From Hemileia vastatrix (Eukaryota; Basidiomycota; Pucciniomycetes; Pucciniales; Zaghouaniaceae), in assembly GCA_030280995.1 (NCBI GenBank), contig JASXTE010000001.1, positions 32,979,700-33,043,699 on the forward strand: 64,000 nucleotides of DNA. The letters run 5' to 3'. Below are positions 52,541-63,700 of this stretch, piece by piece. Each line of letters begins with the position of its first letter. Within the stretch, counting starts at the first letter, position 1. The notes under the pieces are model-generated. The model was not told where the DNA came from. It searched no databases and was given only the letters and a program-made list of their open reading frames with translations. The position numbers and the translations under genes were made by a program.

Positions 52541-53047
52541 TTTTTTTTGAATTATTTTTATGCTTGAAGTTTGTTTGAAGCCACATGCTGAAAAGACACA
52601 GCATCTTTTCTGTTGCATTAATTTATTTCCACTTCTCTGCTTCAAACTGTCGGATGGATTGCAGAAAAGTAAAATTGTGGTATAAATAAGTAATAGAAAT
52701 GTAATACTAACATCACACTGTATCATTTTCAATGATTTTACCAAAATCTTGTTCAATATTTAAGAATAGACAGAGAAACCTTGAGTTAGCATCTTGTATG
52801 GTCAATCAAAAAGAAGAAAAAAAGAATGTAGTGTTGAGAAAAAACAGGTCACATGCTGAAAAGACCCAACGTCTTTTCTGCTCAGTTGAAAGTTTTGCAT
52901 TGCACCAGTAAATTTGAAAGAAATTCATGAGGTCTGGCTGACAACTTGAACTACAGAAATCAAAATAAAGTCACATGATGGAAAATATGCTGCTTCTTTT
53001 CAGCACGTGACTCAATCACAATTTAGGCATAAAAATAATCAAAAAAT
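52541..53047. mobile_element. MITE-like element with about 50-bp imperfect terminal inverted repeats
   Basis: Left TTTTTTGAATTATTTTTATG C...GCCACATGCTGAAAAGA; right, inverted, TTTTTTGATTATTTTTATGC C...GTCACGTGCTGAAAAGA. An internal third copy of CACATGCTGAAAAGAC lies at 52852. The right arm itself forms a hairpin AGTCACATG...CACGTGACT. No coding content. Superfamily not determinable. Confidence 0.6.
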
Positions 53048-53748
53048 GTACAAAAAAAATTTGTAAAAGACTATTGATGTGAAAAAAATTAAAAAACACT
53101 TAAAAAAATTTATAAAAATGTGAAAATCTTCAAAAAAAAATCAAAAAACTGAAAAAAAAATCAGAAAAAAAGGGAAAAATTCAGAAAAAGTCAAAAAAGT
53201 CAAAAAAAATTCAAAAAAATTCAAAAAAATTCAAAAAAAAAAAAATTAAAAAAATCCAAAATTATTCAGAAAAATTCATAAAATTTACAAAAATTTAAAA
53301 AAATTCAAAAAAAATTGTAAGAAAGCCCAAAAATGTCAGAAAAATCAAGAAATATCTAAATAATTAAGAAATAAGTAAAATGATCACAGTAAGTCAATAA
53401 AAAACAAATAAATTGAGGAAAATTCTTTTAAGTTTGAAAAAATTGCAAAATTCAATAAAATTTTATAAAAGTTCTTCAAAATTAAGCAAATTTTTAAAGA
53501 GATTCAAAAAAAAGTCAATAAAATACTGAATTCTTTTTTCTTATGAAATTTGTTAAAAATTTATCTTCTTCACTTAAAATACTTGACTAAAATTTAATTC
53601 TTACTTTTTTACAAGGGCATTAAATAAATTTATCATCAAAATTTTGATATCTGATTCATGTTTGGACCATTCTTTCAAAACAATTAGGGCCACAAGAGTT
53701 ACTGCTAAGGTTCTCTGGGGGTAGTATGAAGGGCAAAAAAATGACTTC
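53048..53748. repeat. A-rich degenerate repeat and spacer
   Basis: 53060-53330 is built from TCAAAAAAAT-like units; the rest is AT-rich. 53690-53748 leads into the CACAG terminal repeat and may be the interior of that transposon. No gene seen. Confidence 0.5.
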
Positions 53749-53778
53749 CCTACAAGTTGTCTTATATTTTACCCTGTG
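53749..53778 (+). repeat. Terminal inverted repeat of a CACAG-type DNA transposon (second copy)
   Basis: CCTACAAGTTGTCTTATATT TTACCCTGTG on the plus strand, nearly the same as 931-960. It abuts the RT of C1 at the position where C0 is cut. Confidence 0.55.
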
Positions 53779-56392
53779 TAAAGAACAATTATCCCCTTAC
53801 CCTGACTAGTGAGCTAATTGATAGCCTTCAAGGTGTAGAGATCTTCACATCCCTAGATCTTAGGGAAGATTATTGCAACAGATGTGTGAAAGAAGGTGAT
53901 GAACACAAACAGGCATTCTGCACCAAATTTGGTCATTTTGAATGGCTGGTAATGTCATTTAGTCCATGTAATGCGCCTGCCACATTTCAACATTTCACCA
54001 AAAGCATCTTTAGAGACAGAATACGGATAGATGTGGTGGTATACATGGATGAAATTTTGCTTTACTACAGATAAATGGAAGAACACCAGATACCTTTTAA
54101 TAACTATTTTCAGAACCTGAGGGAGGCCTAAGTATGGTTAAACCCAGAGAAATGTGTTCTTTCAGTAGGTGAGATCCCCTACCTTGGTATAATTATTTCA
54201 GAAAATAAGGTGCGAATGGACCAGGAGAAAGTAAAGGAAGTAACAGAATGGCTAACATCAACATCAGTAAATGAGCTCCAGTCATTCCTAGGCTTTCTAA
54301 ACTTTTACCACTGATTTATTGAAAATTACTCCCACATTTGCCGACTATTGCACAACCTCACAAAGAAAGAAGTTAAGTTTATCAGGAGAGGTAACCAACA
54401 AGATGCGTTTGACTACCTGAAAAGAAAATTTGTGACAGTCCCTATTCTTGCAATCTCTGACTTATAATAGCCATTTTTTCTGGAATGCGACTGCTCAGAT
54501 TTACACTAGGTGAAGTATTATACCAGTACAATGCTGAAAATGTCCTGCACTCAGTAGAATATTTTTCAGAAACACTGTTAGGCACCAAATTGAACTATGA
54601 TATATATGATAAGGATTTATTGGCACTAGTTGAAGTGTTAAGCACCTGTCATCACTATTTAGAACGTGGGCCACACAGACAACTAGTTATTATTTACATG
54701 GACCATTAAAACTTGGAGACTTTCCTGAAAAAAAAATTTGACTCTCTGGAAAGAATTCTGGGAATAACTGCTAAGTAGCATTAATTTGTTTTTACATTCT
54801 GACCAGGGAAGAAAAGTAGCAAACCTGTTGCACTATCACAACTTCCTGACTTGCACCCAGCACCAGACCAGTTATATACTTTTGGTGCTACATTATTGAA
54901 GGGGGACCTTAAAGAGGGGGTAATCCTAGATGAAGTGCAATGGGCAGATGAAGATTTGATGGAATGGGTAAGGAGGGAGCAGGAAAAGGATGAGGGGGTT
55001 CAGGAGTTAGTGAAGGCACTTTTATCAAAAGATTTATTGGTAAAGAAAGGATTGGAGGAGTATCACCTAGAAGGGGAAACACTATATTGGAATGGTAGGA
55101 TATGGTTGCTAAATAATAAAGAGCTTAAAATTCAGGTGGTAAAACCAAGGCATGACACCCCCATGGAAGGGCACCCAGGACTTCTGAAAACTGTGGAGCT
55201 TTTAAATTATAACTTTTACTGGAAGTTCATGAAGGCATATGTCCAGTGCTATGTAGTGGCATACAGCTCTTGCCAGAGGAACAAGATCAGCCCAAAAACT
55301 ATGCCACTAACCCTGTTAAGCATAGCCAAGCAGCCATGGAAGGAACTCTCTTATGATCTTATATTGGAGTTATCCAAGTCACAAGGAGAAAATGCTATCC
55401 TCACAGTAGCTGACCGCTGCACCAAGATTTCACACTTTGTTCCCACCACTATCAAGGTTATATCAGAAGGAATTTCAGACCTAATTGTGGTGCATGTCTG
55501 GAAATTTCATAGATTTCCTGAAATTATAGTATCAGATAGGGGAAGTACTTTTAACTCTAATCTGCTGAAAGCAATGTATGAGAAACTGAACATCAAGCCT
55601 ATCTTTTTAACAGCATGGAATCCACAGACTGAAAGACAATCTGAGATAGTGAATAGAGTAATAAAACAATATTTGCATCATTTTATTAACTATCAGCAAG
55701 ATAATTGGGTACAGCTGTTACCATTAGCTGAATTCTCATACAACAACTGGGCACATGCTGAAACAGGCATTTCACCATTCTATGTTAACTATGGGTATCA
55801 TCCAACATTCCCAATTGGTACCCCATCCATGTTAAAAGTTCCAGATGTGGATGAGATGATTCAAAGAATATTGTGTATAAGTCAGGAACTTGAAGTGGCT
55901 CTCAAATTATCTCAACAATCAAGGAAGGTCCCAGCACCATATGCTACAGGTAGGTGACAAGGTTTGGATAAGCTCACATTTCTTTAGACATTACACCCCA
56001 GCCCTAAATTAGATCACAAGAGAGTGGGGCCATTCAAAGTCAACCGCAAGGTATCTGACTCAGCTTATGAACTGGAACTACCAATCTCAATGAAGAAAGT
56101 ACATCCAGTCTTCAACATTTCATTTCTCACAAAGCATAAAGAATATATAATTCCTGTACACCCAGAAGAGCCACCAGCGCCAATCCAGGTTAGAAATGAA
56201 GAGGATTTTTAAGTGAATAAAGTTGTTTCTAAGAGGGTTTATAGGGGAAAGGTTCAGTACTTGGTGCATTGTAAAAGTTATGTGGTTAGAGATAGGTCTT
56301 GGGAACTGGTGGAAAGTTTGGTGAATGTAAAGGAAAGGTTGAAGGAGTTTGAGAAGGAGCTCAGGGGGAAGGAGGGGTAAAAGAGGGGGTAA
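53779..56392 (+). pseudogene. C1: chromovirus 3' half (RT, RNase H, integrase, chromodomain)
   Basis: Starts inside RT (VKNNYPLTLTSELIDSLQGV). The catalytic site reads YMDE instead of YxDD. The RNase H remnant at 54485-54709 has YFSETLLGTKLNYDIYDKDL. Integrase from 54851: zinc domain RHDTPMEGHPGLL with first Cys of the CxxC lost (YSSCQRNK); core SYDLILELSKSQ, VSDRGSTFNSN, WNPQTERQSEIVNR. Then GPFKVNRKVSDSAYELELP and a chromodomain (VSKRVYRGKVQYLVH, ending about 56380) after an in-frame stop. A purine-rich GGGGTAAAAGAGGGGGTAA precedes the LTR. Same family as C0, C2 and C3, distinct from E1-E3. Confidence 0.88.
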
Positions 56393-56760
56393 TGTTAGGA
56401 TTTGGTTGAGAAGTGAGTAGGAGGAGTGCTACAGGCGCTATGCATTGTAAAGAGGCATAAGAGTAGATATTGCATAAGGGGGTTATATGGGGCAAGCACT
56501 GTGGAGTGCTCCCCATTGGAAAACTTATCTAGTAATCCAGTTATTCTCTAGTCTCACTGAAAATTGGCATAGTCAGTCCTGTCTTCTCTCACTGTTGGAT
56601 GTCCCAACATAGTCAGTCTTTTTTAGTCTTACTTCTGTATCCAGCATAGTCAGTCCTGTCTTAAGCTAGTTTTAGTGCTAGTGTTAGTCCACCTACTTAG
56701 GTCTTAAAAGTAGAGTATATATAAGTGTGCATGAATGAAGAGTTTTATTAAGTTAGCTGT
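56393..56760 (+). repeat. C1 3' LTR
   Basis: Starts TGTTAGGATTTGGTTGAGAA right after the polypurine tract. Contains GTGGAGTGCTCCCCATTGGA and repeated CATAGTCAGTCCTGTCTT, with TATATAAG near 56717. The 3' boundary is uncertain. Confidence 0.65.
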
Positions 56761-57424
56761 ATATATTATTATTATTCTATTAAATTTTTTATTTTAAGTT
56801 TATAAGTATTATATTAATTGTTTTAATAGAGGATGAGTGGTAAAAAAAAGAATGAAACACTAACAAAAGAAAGTAATAGTATTTTTGGATGAATCCATGA
56901 AGATGAGAAGACATGTGCCAAGGTGATGCCAATTTTTGGAAAGAAAAGAATATGATAGAGTCAGAAAGAGTCACTCAAAAAAGCAGACCCAGAATAATAC
57001 CCTGAAAGCAAAAACTGATCTAGAAATCTATTTCAGGGCTTTTTCTCCCTGTGATATACTTCCAGGAGCTGCACACCAGGAGATCACTCTAACATCCTAT
57101 AATGATATTTTTTTAAGAATATTTCTAATCAAAATTATATTTTCACCATCTAAATCTACATTGTTTTATGAGTGAAAGATCATTAGTTAATAAATAAGTA
57201 GAATGATTATTTAGCTAGAAATTTTCAAATGAAAAAGGGTGTTAATTTATGGCCAGGTACTGTACATATACAGCTACATAACACATGTATTTAGATTCTA
57301 GTAGACTAATAACATGTAAATCTGTCAATTTAATTTTCCATAAGATACTTTTTTAAAGTTAGAACAATGGTTTGTTTTAAATACAATTTTTATCATAATG
57401 AAAGCTTGACAATCTGTTAATACC
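56761..57424. other. Spacer between C1 and C2
   Basis: Two short frames (56936-57175 plus, 56974-56789 minus) without recognisable similarity. Nothing else supportable. Confidence 0.4.
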
Positions 57425-57712
57425 TAAGAGGGAAGACTACTACTATCCCTAACACTAGGCTGAGGCAGGAGTACATATGATGAAGACAGCAGTGAGACTA
57501 ACTAGAACTTAATACTTTGGGGCTTTCAACAGTTAGGGTTACAACTATGGGAGACTAATAAGTAACTGAATTGCCAAATAAGTTTTCCAATGAGGAGTAC
57601 CCCACAGCACTTGCCCCATAAAACACCCTTATGAAATATCCCTCTCTCCCACCTATTACAGTTCATAGCACCCATAGAACTCTTTATTCTTGCCTCTCAA
57701 CCCAAATACTAT
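57425..57712 (-). repeat. C2 3' LTR
   Basis: Inverted it reads GGGTTGAGAGGCAAGAATAA...CATAAGGGTGTTTTATGGGG...GTGGGGTACTCCTCATTGGA, aligning with the C1 LTR. Boundaries are approximate. Confidence 0.6.
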
Positions 57713-58990
57713 CATCATCCCCTCTTTGACCCTTCCTGCCTCTTGTGCTCCTTCTCAAAATCATTCACCTTTTCTTTAATGTTACCTAAGTTCTTCACTT
57801 ACTTCCAAGACCTATCTCCAAACTTATAAACTTTCCAGTGCAACAAATATTGAGCCTTCTCCCTGTGCACCTGCTTAGAAATAATCTTTTTCTGCTTTAA
57901 ACTCCTCTTCATATTCTACATAGACTGGTGTTGGTGGTTCTTCTGGACACCCTGGTATTTTATCTTCTTGGTGCTCTGTAAGTAATAAAATATTGAACAC
58001 TGGTTGCACTTGTCTCATTAAAATTTGTAATTCAAATTGGTATGCTGAGTCAGATATCTAGGGCTTGATCTTAAATGGGACTAATTTCTTGTGATCTAAC
58101 TTGTTTCATGGGCCTCATTTGAAAAATAACCATGAGCTTAACCAAACCTCACCAACTACCTGTAGAATCTGATGTTGAGCTTTCCCTTGATCATGGTAGA
58201 ACTTCATTGACTGTTGGGATAATTTGGAAGCTGCTTCTAACTCTTGAAGTATTTTCAGTATTTTCAGAATCAGTTCTTCATCTTCTAGAACTTTCAACTT
58301 TGATGAGGTATCAATTGAGAATGCTGATTGGTATCCATAGTTGGAATAGAAAGGTGACATTCCAGTTGTGGCATGTTTCTGGTTATTTTATGATAATTCA
58401 ACCAGTGGTACCAGCTGCAACCTATCATCTTTCTGATAGTTAATGAAGTGACACAAGTAATTTTCAATTTCCTGTTTGTCTGTGGATGCAACGCTGTTGA
58501 AGTAATGGGCTCGATTTTTGGTTTCTCATAGATTGCCTTTGACAACTTAGAGTTAAAATTACTTCCCCTTTCTTATACTTTGCTTTCAGGAAATCTATGT
58601 AACTTCCAGAAATGTGCCACCATTAAGTCTGAAATACCTTCTGATATTACATTGGTAGTTGTGGGGACAAAGTGCAACATGTTTTTTAGCAGTCTACTAC
58701 TTTGAGAATAGTGTTCTTTCCTTGGTACTTGGGCAACTACACTTTAATATCATAAGAGAGTTTGTTCCAAGGATGCTTGAATATGCTTAAAAGGTTAAGT
58801 GGTGGGGCTCTTGGGCAGACCTTTCTCCTCTAAAAAGAGTTAAATTCTGCTAAATTGATCTGGAAATATACCTTGATGAACTGCTATTAAAAGATACAAC
58901 TTACCAGCTCTACTGTCTTGAGGGGTCATGGTGTGGTAGTCAAAAGTTCATTATGACACTCAAGTTTATTATAAAGATTTTTTGATGAAT
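57713..58990 (-). pseudogene. C2: chromovirus integrase C-half and chromodomain remnant
   Basis: Minus strand. An integrase core remnant runs from about 58990 (frame-shifted pieces resembling C1 VADRCTKISHFVPTT down to the DRGSTFNS region). It includes KPKIEPITSTALHPQTNRK, MSPFYSNYGYQSAFSIDTSS and LEAASKLSQQSMKFYHDQ, then a DSAYQFELQILM stretch and a decayed chromodomain. It is collinear with C1 but more damaged. Confidence 0.75.
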
Positions 58991-59399
58991 GATTGTTAAG
59001 ATTAGAAAGGTTAATCTAATTTTAAAATAGTTATATTAAATAAATTAAGTATTAAAAGTGTTCAAAAGAGTTTGATTTCATGGGTCAAAATTTAAAAAAT
59101 AATTAATGGGTAGGAAGTTCAAGAATCTGTCTAAATGTGCATGGAAATTAAAGTCAGGAGTCTCAAGAACGTTTAAAAAATTTTCTGGAAGATTTACTAT
59201 TTCTCTACTATTTTTAATATTTTTATGGAATATTTTTAATTATTTTTTATTTTTCTTAATTTGCTTAACTTTGATATTTTTACTAGATGAATAGGGCTGT
59301 GCAGGCTACAAAAATTAAAAAGGAGTATAAAGATAAAGTAGCTCCACCATCTGTAATTTTTCTAAATTTTTTATTACTATTTTGAAGGTTCTAATTGAG
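58991..59399. other. Spacer
   Basis: AT-rich. The 59106-59294 frame is low-complexity. TGTGCAGGCTACAAAA near 59298 could be the start of the next LTR but cannot be confirmed without the partner LTR. Confidence 0.35.
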
Positions 59400-60057
59400 T
59401 CCAGAAGTCTATACAAGCTCCACAATACTCCAGACAAGCTCTATACAAACTCTGAAGATCTCTGGACAAGCTCCAGACAAGCTTCAGAATGCTCCAGTTA
59501 GGGAAAGTAGGGCACATGACATACTATGCATATAAAGCCTTTAGACTTGAAATTAGACAGGGAGAACATCATATATATCAGAGAATCATCATATCACAAC
59601 CAACAACAACAGCACATATTTTAACAATAATTAACTATTTTTCATAAAAAATTATTAAATTGTAATACCCTTATAAATATAACACTTTTACATAACAATA
59701 TATTAAATTCACTCATAATTATTAATATTAACTCATAGGATACCATTTTAAAGGTCTCATCACCAGGGATCAAATTTTAACAACTAAATCTCATAAAAAT
59801 ATATTATTCAATCATTTATATAATTTTTTAAATACAGCTTCACTGTTGTATTTTTCATCCTCAATATAAAGAAAACAGATTCAACATCTCAACACCGTTA
59901 ACAACAAAAATTTTATAGTTTATTTCTTATCAGGTAGAGGTTATAGCTTATATTTTTGTGAGCTCTTTATTTACTTATAGGTACAGGGTTTTCTTTGGTT
60001 TATCCAGCTCCCTTGGATTCTGCTTACAGCAAGGCAACTGTAAGAGTATTTTTACAC
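59400..60057 (+). repeat. Probable 5' LTR and promoter of Gypsy element G
   Basis: Degenerate CTCCAGACAAGCTC repeats at 59400-59500 precede TATAAAG at 59531-59537 and a GGAGAACATCATATATATCA stretch. The LTR would end just before the primer site at 60058. The partner LTR is outside the window, so the limits are not proven. Confidence 0.45.
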
Positions 60058-60076
60058 TGGTGGCACCCAATGTGGG
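60058..60076 (+). promoter_or_regulatory. Candidate primer-binding site of element G
   Basis: TGGTGGCACCCAATGTGGG starts with TGG, as expected for complementarity to a tRNA 3' CCA, and resembles the TGGCRCCCAAYGTGGG type seen in many Gypsy elements. The matching tRNA was not identified. Confidence 0.5.
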
Positions 60077-60195
60077 TTTTGAATCTTCTGGTTTTTAATC
60101 AATCTTACTTGATATCTGGACTATCTTTTCTTGAAACAGGCTTATTTAACAAACTCTTATCTCATTTTAATGGGTTTATCTTATATATCTTTGGG

Positions 60196-61352
60196 ATGTC
60201 TTCTGCTGCTGGACCTGGTGTTTCTCTTCCTATTGGAGCTTCAGTTAGGATTTTTTCTTGGGATGGGCCCAATTTTACTGGGGAAGAAGTTAAATGGTTT
60301 TAAAATTGATATGAAGCTGCTGCTTTTATTGATGGGGCATCACATTTGGACATGGTGAAGAAGGTTAGGTTCTTTATTGTTGATAGAGAGGTGAAATTGG
60401 AGGTTATTGAGATGGAATTTTATAAGAAGTGGGATTGGTTAATATTTTCAAAAGAGATGGTTGATAGATGGGGAGTCAGGTAGACTATGGTGACCTCAAA
60501 AAAATTGTCACTGAATGGAAAGCTAAAGGTGGTGTTTCTAATATGGTGGACTTCAAGAAGTTATGTAGGCAGTTTACTGAAGTATTGGATTATCTAGTCC
60601 TGATGGAGGAGATTCATCATGAAAACCAGGCAAAGGATTTGTTTTGGTCAGTGTTTTCTAGGGAGATCAGAATGGAGGTATTGAAAGAACTGTCTAGGAA
60701 CAACAAAATGAAGGAAATTCCAATTGGAGAACAGAAGCTATCAGCTTTAGATATTATCAAGGACAGAATTCAGGCATATTTAAAATTAATGGCTTTGGAA
60801 AAGTATCAAGAATCTTGTACTTAATATGTTAGCAATGTTAGTGAAGTTTTGGCTGAAAATAATGATATTATGTTCAAGGCTCAAGAGGCAAAAAAGGCTC
60901 AGTTGGGTCAGCCTGTTACTAAGGTTGAGGGTGATGTTGATAATAAAATTGTGGATCATTTAGCTAGATTGACTAAGCAGCTCAAAATATTTTTTCAAGA
61001 AACTCAGAAGGCTAACAGAGTTCCTGTGGCTTTGTCTTCTACTTCTTCTTCTTATCAATTTAGGGGTTATGAGAGGAGGAACTATGGATTTAATGGAAAT
61101 GGTAACTATTTTAATAGAAATGATAATTGTGGTAGTAATGGTAATAAGAATGGTGCAAATGGTTATAGAGGCGGTTATGGCAAACCTAAGGTGTGCTCCT
61201 ATTTTAATAGGAGGGGGCACAATGCAGTAGATTGTTACTTTTCAGAAAAGGACTTGCAGGCTAGTAGAGTAAAATTTGATGGAAAGGTCTATAAACTTCC
61301 AGGTGGATCTTTCATCAAACCCAGTGACGGTCAAGCACCTTTGCATTAAGTT
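60196..61352 (+). pseudogene. Element G gag
   Basis: ATG 60196: SSAAGPGVSLPIGASVRIFS and FSWDGPNFTGEEVKWF, then two stops and a frameshift into YGDLKKIVTEWKAKGG, FKKLCRQFTEVLDYLV and DLFWSVFSREIRMEVLKEL (Gag core). After a stop near 60822 it resumes as AENNDIMFKAQEAKKAQ, IVDHLARLTKQL, a Gly/Asn-rich stretch and a zinc knuckle CSYFNRRGHNAVDC, in which the second Cys is Phe. Then RVKFDGKVYKLPGGSFI. This layout is typical of a basidiomycete Gypsy family unrelated to E1-E3. Confidence 0.75.
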
Positions 61353-62238
61353 AGGTGGAATCAAATGGCTGAAAGGAGAGCCAGATTTGAAGAATTAACT
61401 GGTGATGAAGATGATTATACTAAAGGTGGAAAATTAGATAAGGGTAAAGAAAAAGAGGTCAGTAGGGCCACTTTTACAACTTCATATTGTGGATTAGAGT
61501 TGGGAATGGTTTCTAGGATTGATGGAAACTGTATGATTGGTGAATATGAAGTTGATGCTTCTAGAAGAGCAGCTGCTACTAAAACTAAAAGTAGTATTCA
61601 GAGCCAACTCAGGGCAAAGCCGGGCAAGGCTAAAATTAAGAAGATTTAAAAGAAACCTTACACCAAGGATGAAATTTATTAAATTCAGATGGGAATGGCT
61701 GATATGGGACCTCCCAGATATGGAAAAGTTGATTTAAACAGCAAGACAATGCCTTTGGATGAAGAATCTGGTTCTGAGGAAGATGTATCAATAGCATCTC
61801 TTCCCAGACCAAGTTTTTCTGGTCCTACTCCTATGGAAGGGGTAAGGAGAACTAGTTATGGATTTGCGCTGGTGAAAGAATCTGGCGATGTAGCTAGGAT
61901 TATGGTAGATGAAGACGTCTTAATGGGGGTGAAGATGGAAATGTGGGTTCTCAAGAGGTGCCCAGGGCCAAGTTTATTAAAACAAAAGTTCAATACAAAA
62001 GGCCAGTAGTATCTGGTCAAGAAAATACTATGCAGACAGTTTTGGGTAGAGTGAATTATCTCCAGATTTCTTTATCTTTGGGTGAATTATTTAAAATTAG
62101 TGCTGCCCTTGCAGAAAATTAAAAGAAGCATCTGAAAAGTAGAAGGGTATCAGTTGGAGAAGTGGATTATATATTTGAAAATGTTGAAAAGTTTGGAGAG
62201 GAAGAAAAAACTCATTTTCTGCTCCTTTAGGGTATTTA
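61353..62238 (+). pseudogene. Element G gag-protease linker
   Basis: Acidic and low-complexity reading (FEELTGDEDDYTKGGKLDKG, then KTMPLDEESGSEEDVSIASL), followed by GRVNYLQISLSLGELFKISA at 62047-62106, a conserved block upstream of the protease in this fungal Gypsy family. It has stops at 61649, 61681 and 62010. Confidence 0.55.
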
Positions 62239-63000
62239 GTGGTGTTATTAAATGGTAAAAAGGAGAAGGACCTGGTGGATTATGGGTCACAAATTAATTT
62301 AATTTCTTTAGAGAGAGAAAAAATTTTAGGCTTTCCAATTAAAACTGGTACTGGTGGTAATTTAAGAGGCATAGGTGGTCATTCTACTGAACTTATGGGT
62401 ACAGCAGAGCATGTCAAGTTATTTATTGGTGTATCTGTTGGAAGAGTGCACTTTCATGTGGCCAGGGGATCAGTAAAAATGGTTCTTGGTGGCCCCTTTT
62501 TTATGGATTTTGAAGCAAGGATAGGTTACCAGAGTGGTATGGGGATCAGTTTAGAGATTACTGGTGAAGATATGAGAAGACTTTGTTTACAATTAGCACC
62601 TCCAGGAGAGGATGGATGGGAGACAAGACCTGGTCTTACCACAATGTGTCAGTGTTTTTCTTGCACCAAGAAGAGGGAAATAAAAAGGTCTGCTTCTGGT
62701 GAATTAATTGAAAAAGATAATTGTGAGTACCCTCATTTTTTGGGGTAGTGAGGGCTGATCTCTCTAATGTTTCAATCTCTCCTCATGAAGATGTCCCAGA
62801 TTGGAATAGGTCAGCTCATATGGAGATAATTCAAGTGGATTCACAATTATTTTCTGTTGATATTTCATTGGAATGTCATTATGTGTTGGGTTTTTCTATA
62901 TGTTTGTTATCTTTATCAAATTATTCTATAAAATTTAAAAAAGGATCAAAGGGAAAGATGGGATATATTTCGTTGGATAAAAATTGAATAGGGAATTGGG
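62239..63000 (+). pseudogene. Element G aspartic protease
   Basis: LVDYGSQINLISLEREKILG: the active-site triad reads D-Y-G rather than D-[S/T]-G. GGHSTELMGTAEHVKLFIG and VLGGPFFMDFEARIGY follow, with the hydrophobic-hydrophobic-G motif of retropepsins present. It continues to 62751, then a frame change. The same Ser-to-Tyr type change is seen in the E2 protease. Confidence 0.7.
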
Positions 63001-63700
63001 TTAATTATGGTGATATTAGTGATGGATTATTTTATGGCCTCCAGCATGACGATAAACTGCAATTATCACATCAAAATCAACAAAAAAATCTTAGTATAAT
63101 TAAATCACAAAAAAATAATATTTGTGATGATTCTATTTCTTTCCTCAAGCAAGTGGTTAAGCTTCCAACTTTATTTATGGGTGATTTTGTGATAGAAGAT
63201 AAAAGAAAAAAAGGTGTTAGAATATTATATGATAAATTAGACAAAGGAAAAAGGGGTAGTGGTGATAAAAATAAAAATTTTGAAAACAAAAATTATTTTT
63301 CAACTTACTCTAATTCTGATTCTGGTTCTGAAGATGAAGAAACTTATTATGAAAAATTATATAATGGCAAAACTATAATGCATCAAATATCTCAAGTAAA
63401 AGCGGATGTTGATGCAGAAAAATATAAAAAGGTAGAAAATAAAATTTGGCCAACTAATGAGCCTTTTTGAGCAGAATTAAATCTGCCTTTGACAAGACCA
63501 AAGTTATCAAGAGATCCATATGACTGTCCTTTAGTCAAGAATCCACCTGAATATTCTTAAATTTCTAGAATCACTGTCAAGAGAGTAGAAGTTGTTAATT
63601 TTGGACCTGAAGGATGGCTGTCAGGTGAAAAAAAAGGTTGTTGTTAGATGTAATGGTTAAGAGGGAGAAGGCCATTTAATTTGTAGAAGAGAAGAGAGGT
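63001..63700 (+). pseudogene. Element G protease-RT linker
   Basis: Acidic stretch (NSDSGSEDEETYYEKL), then AEKYKKVENKIWPTNEPF and LTRPKLSRDPYDCPLVKNPP, the usual Pro-rich connector upstream of Gypsy RT. Stops at 63470 and 63560. Confidence 0.6.
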
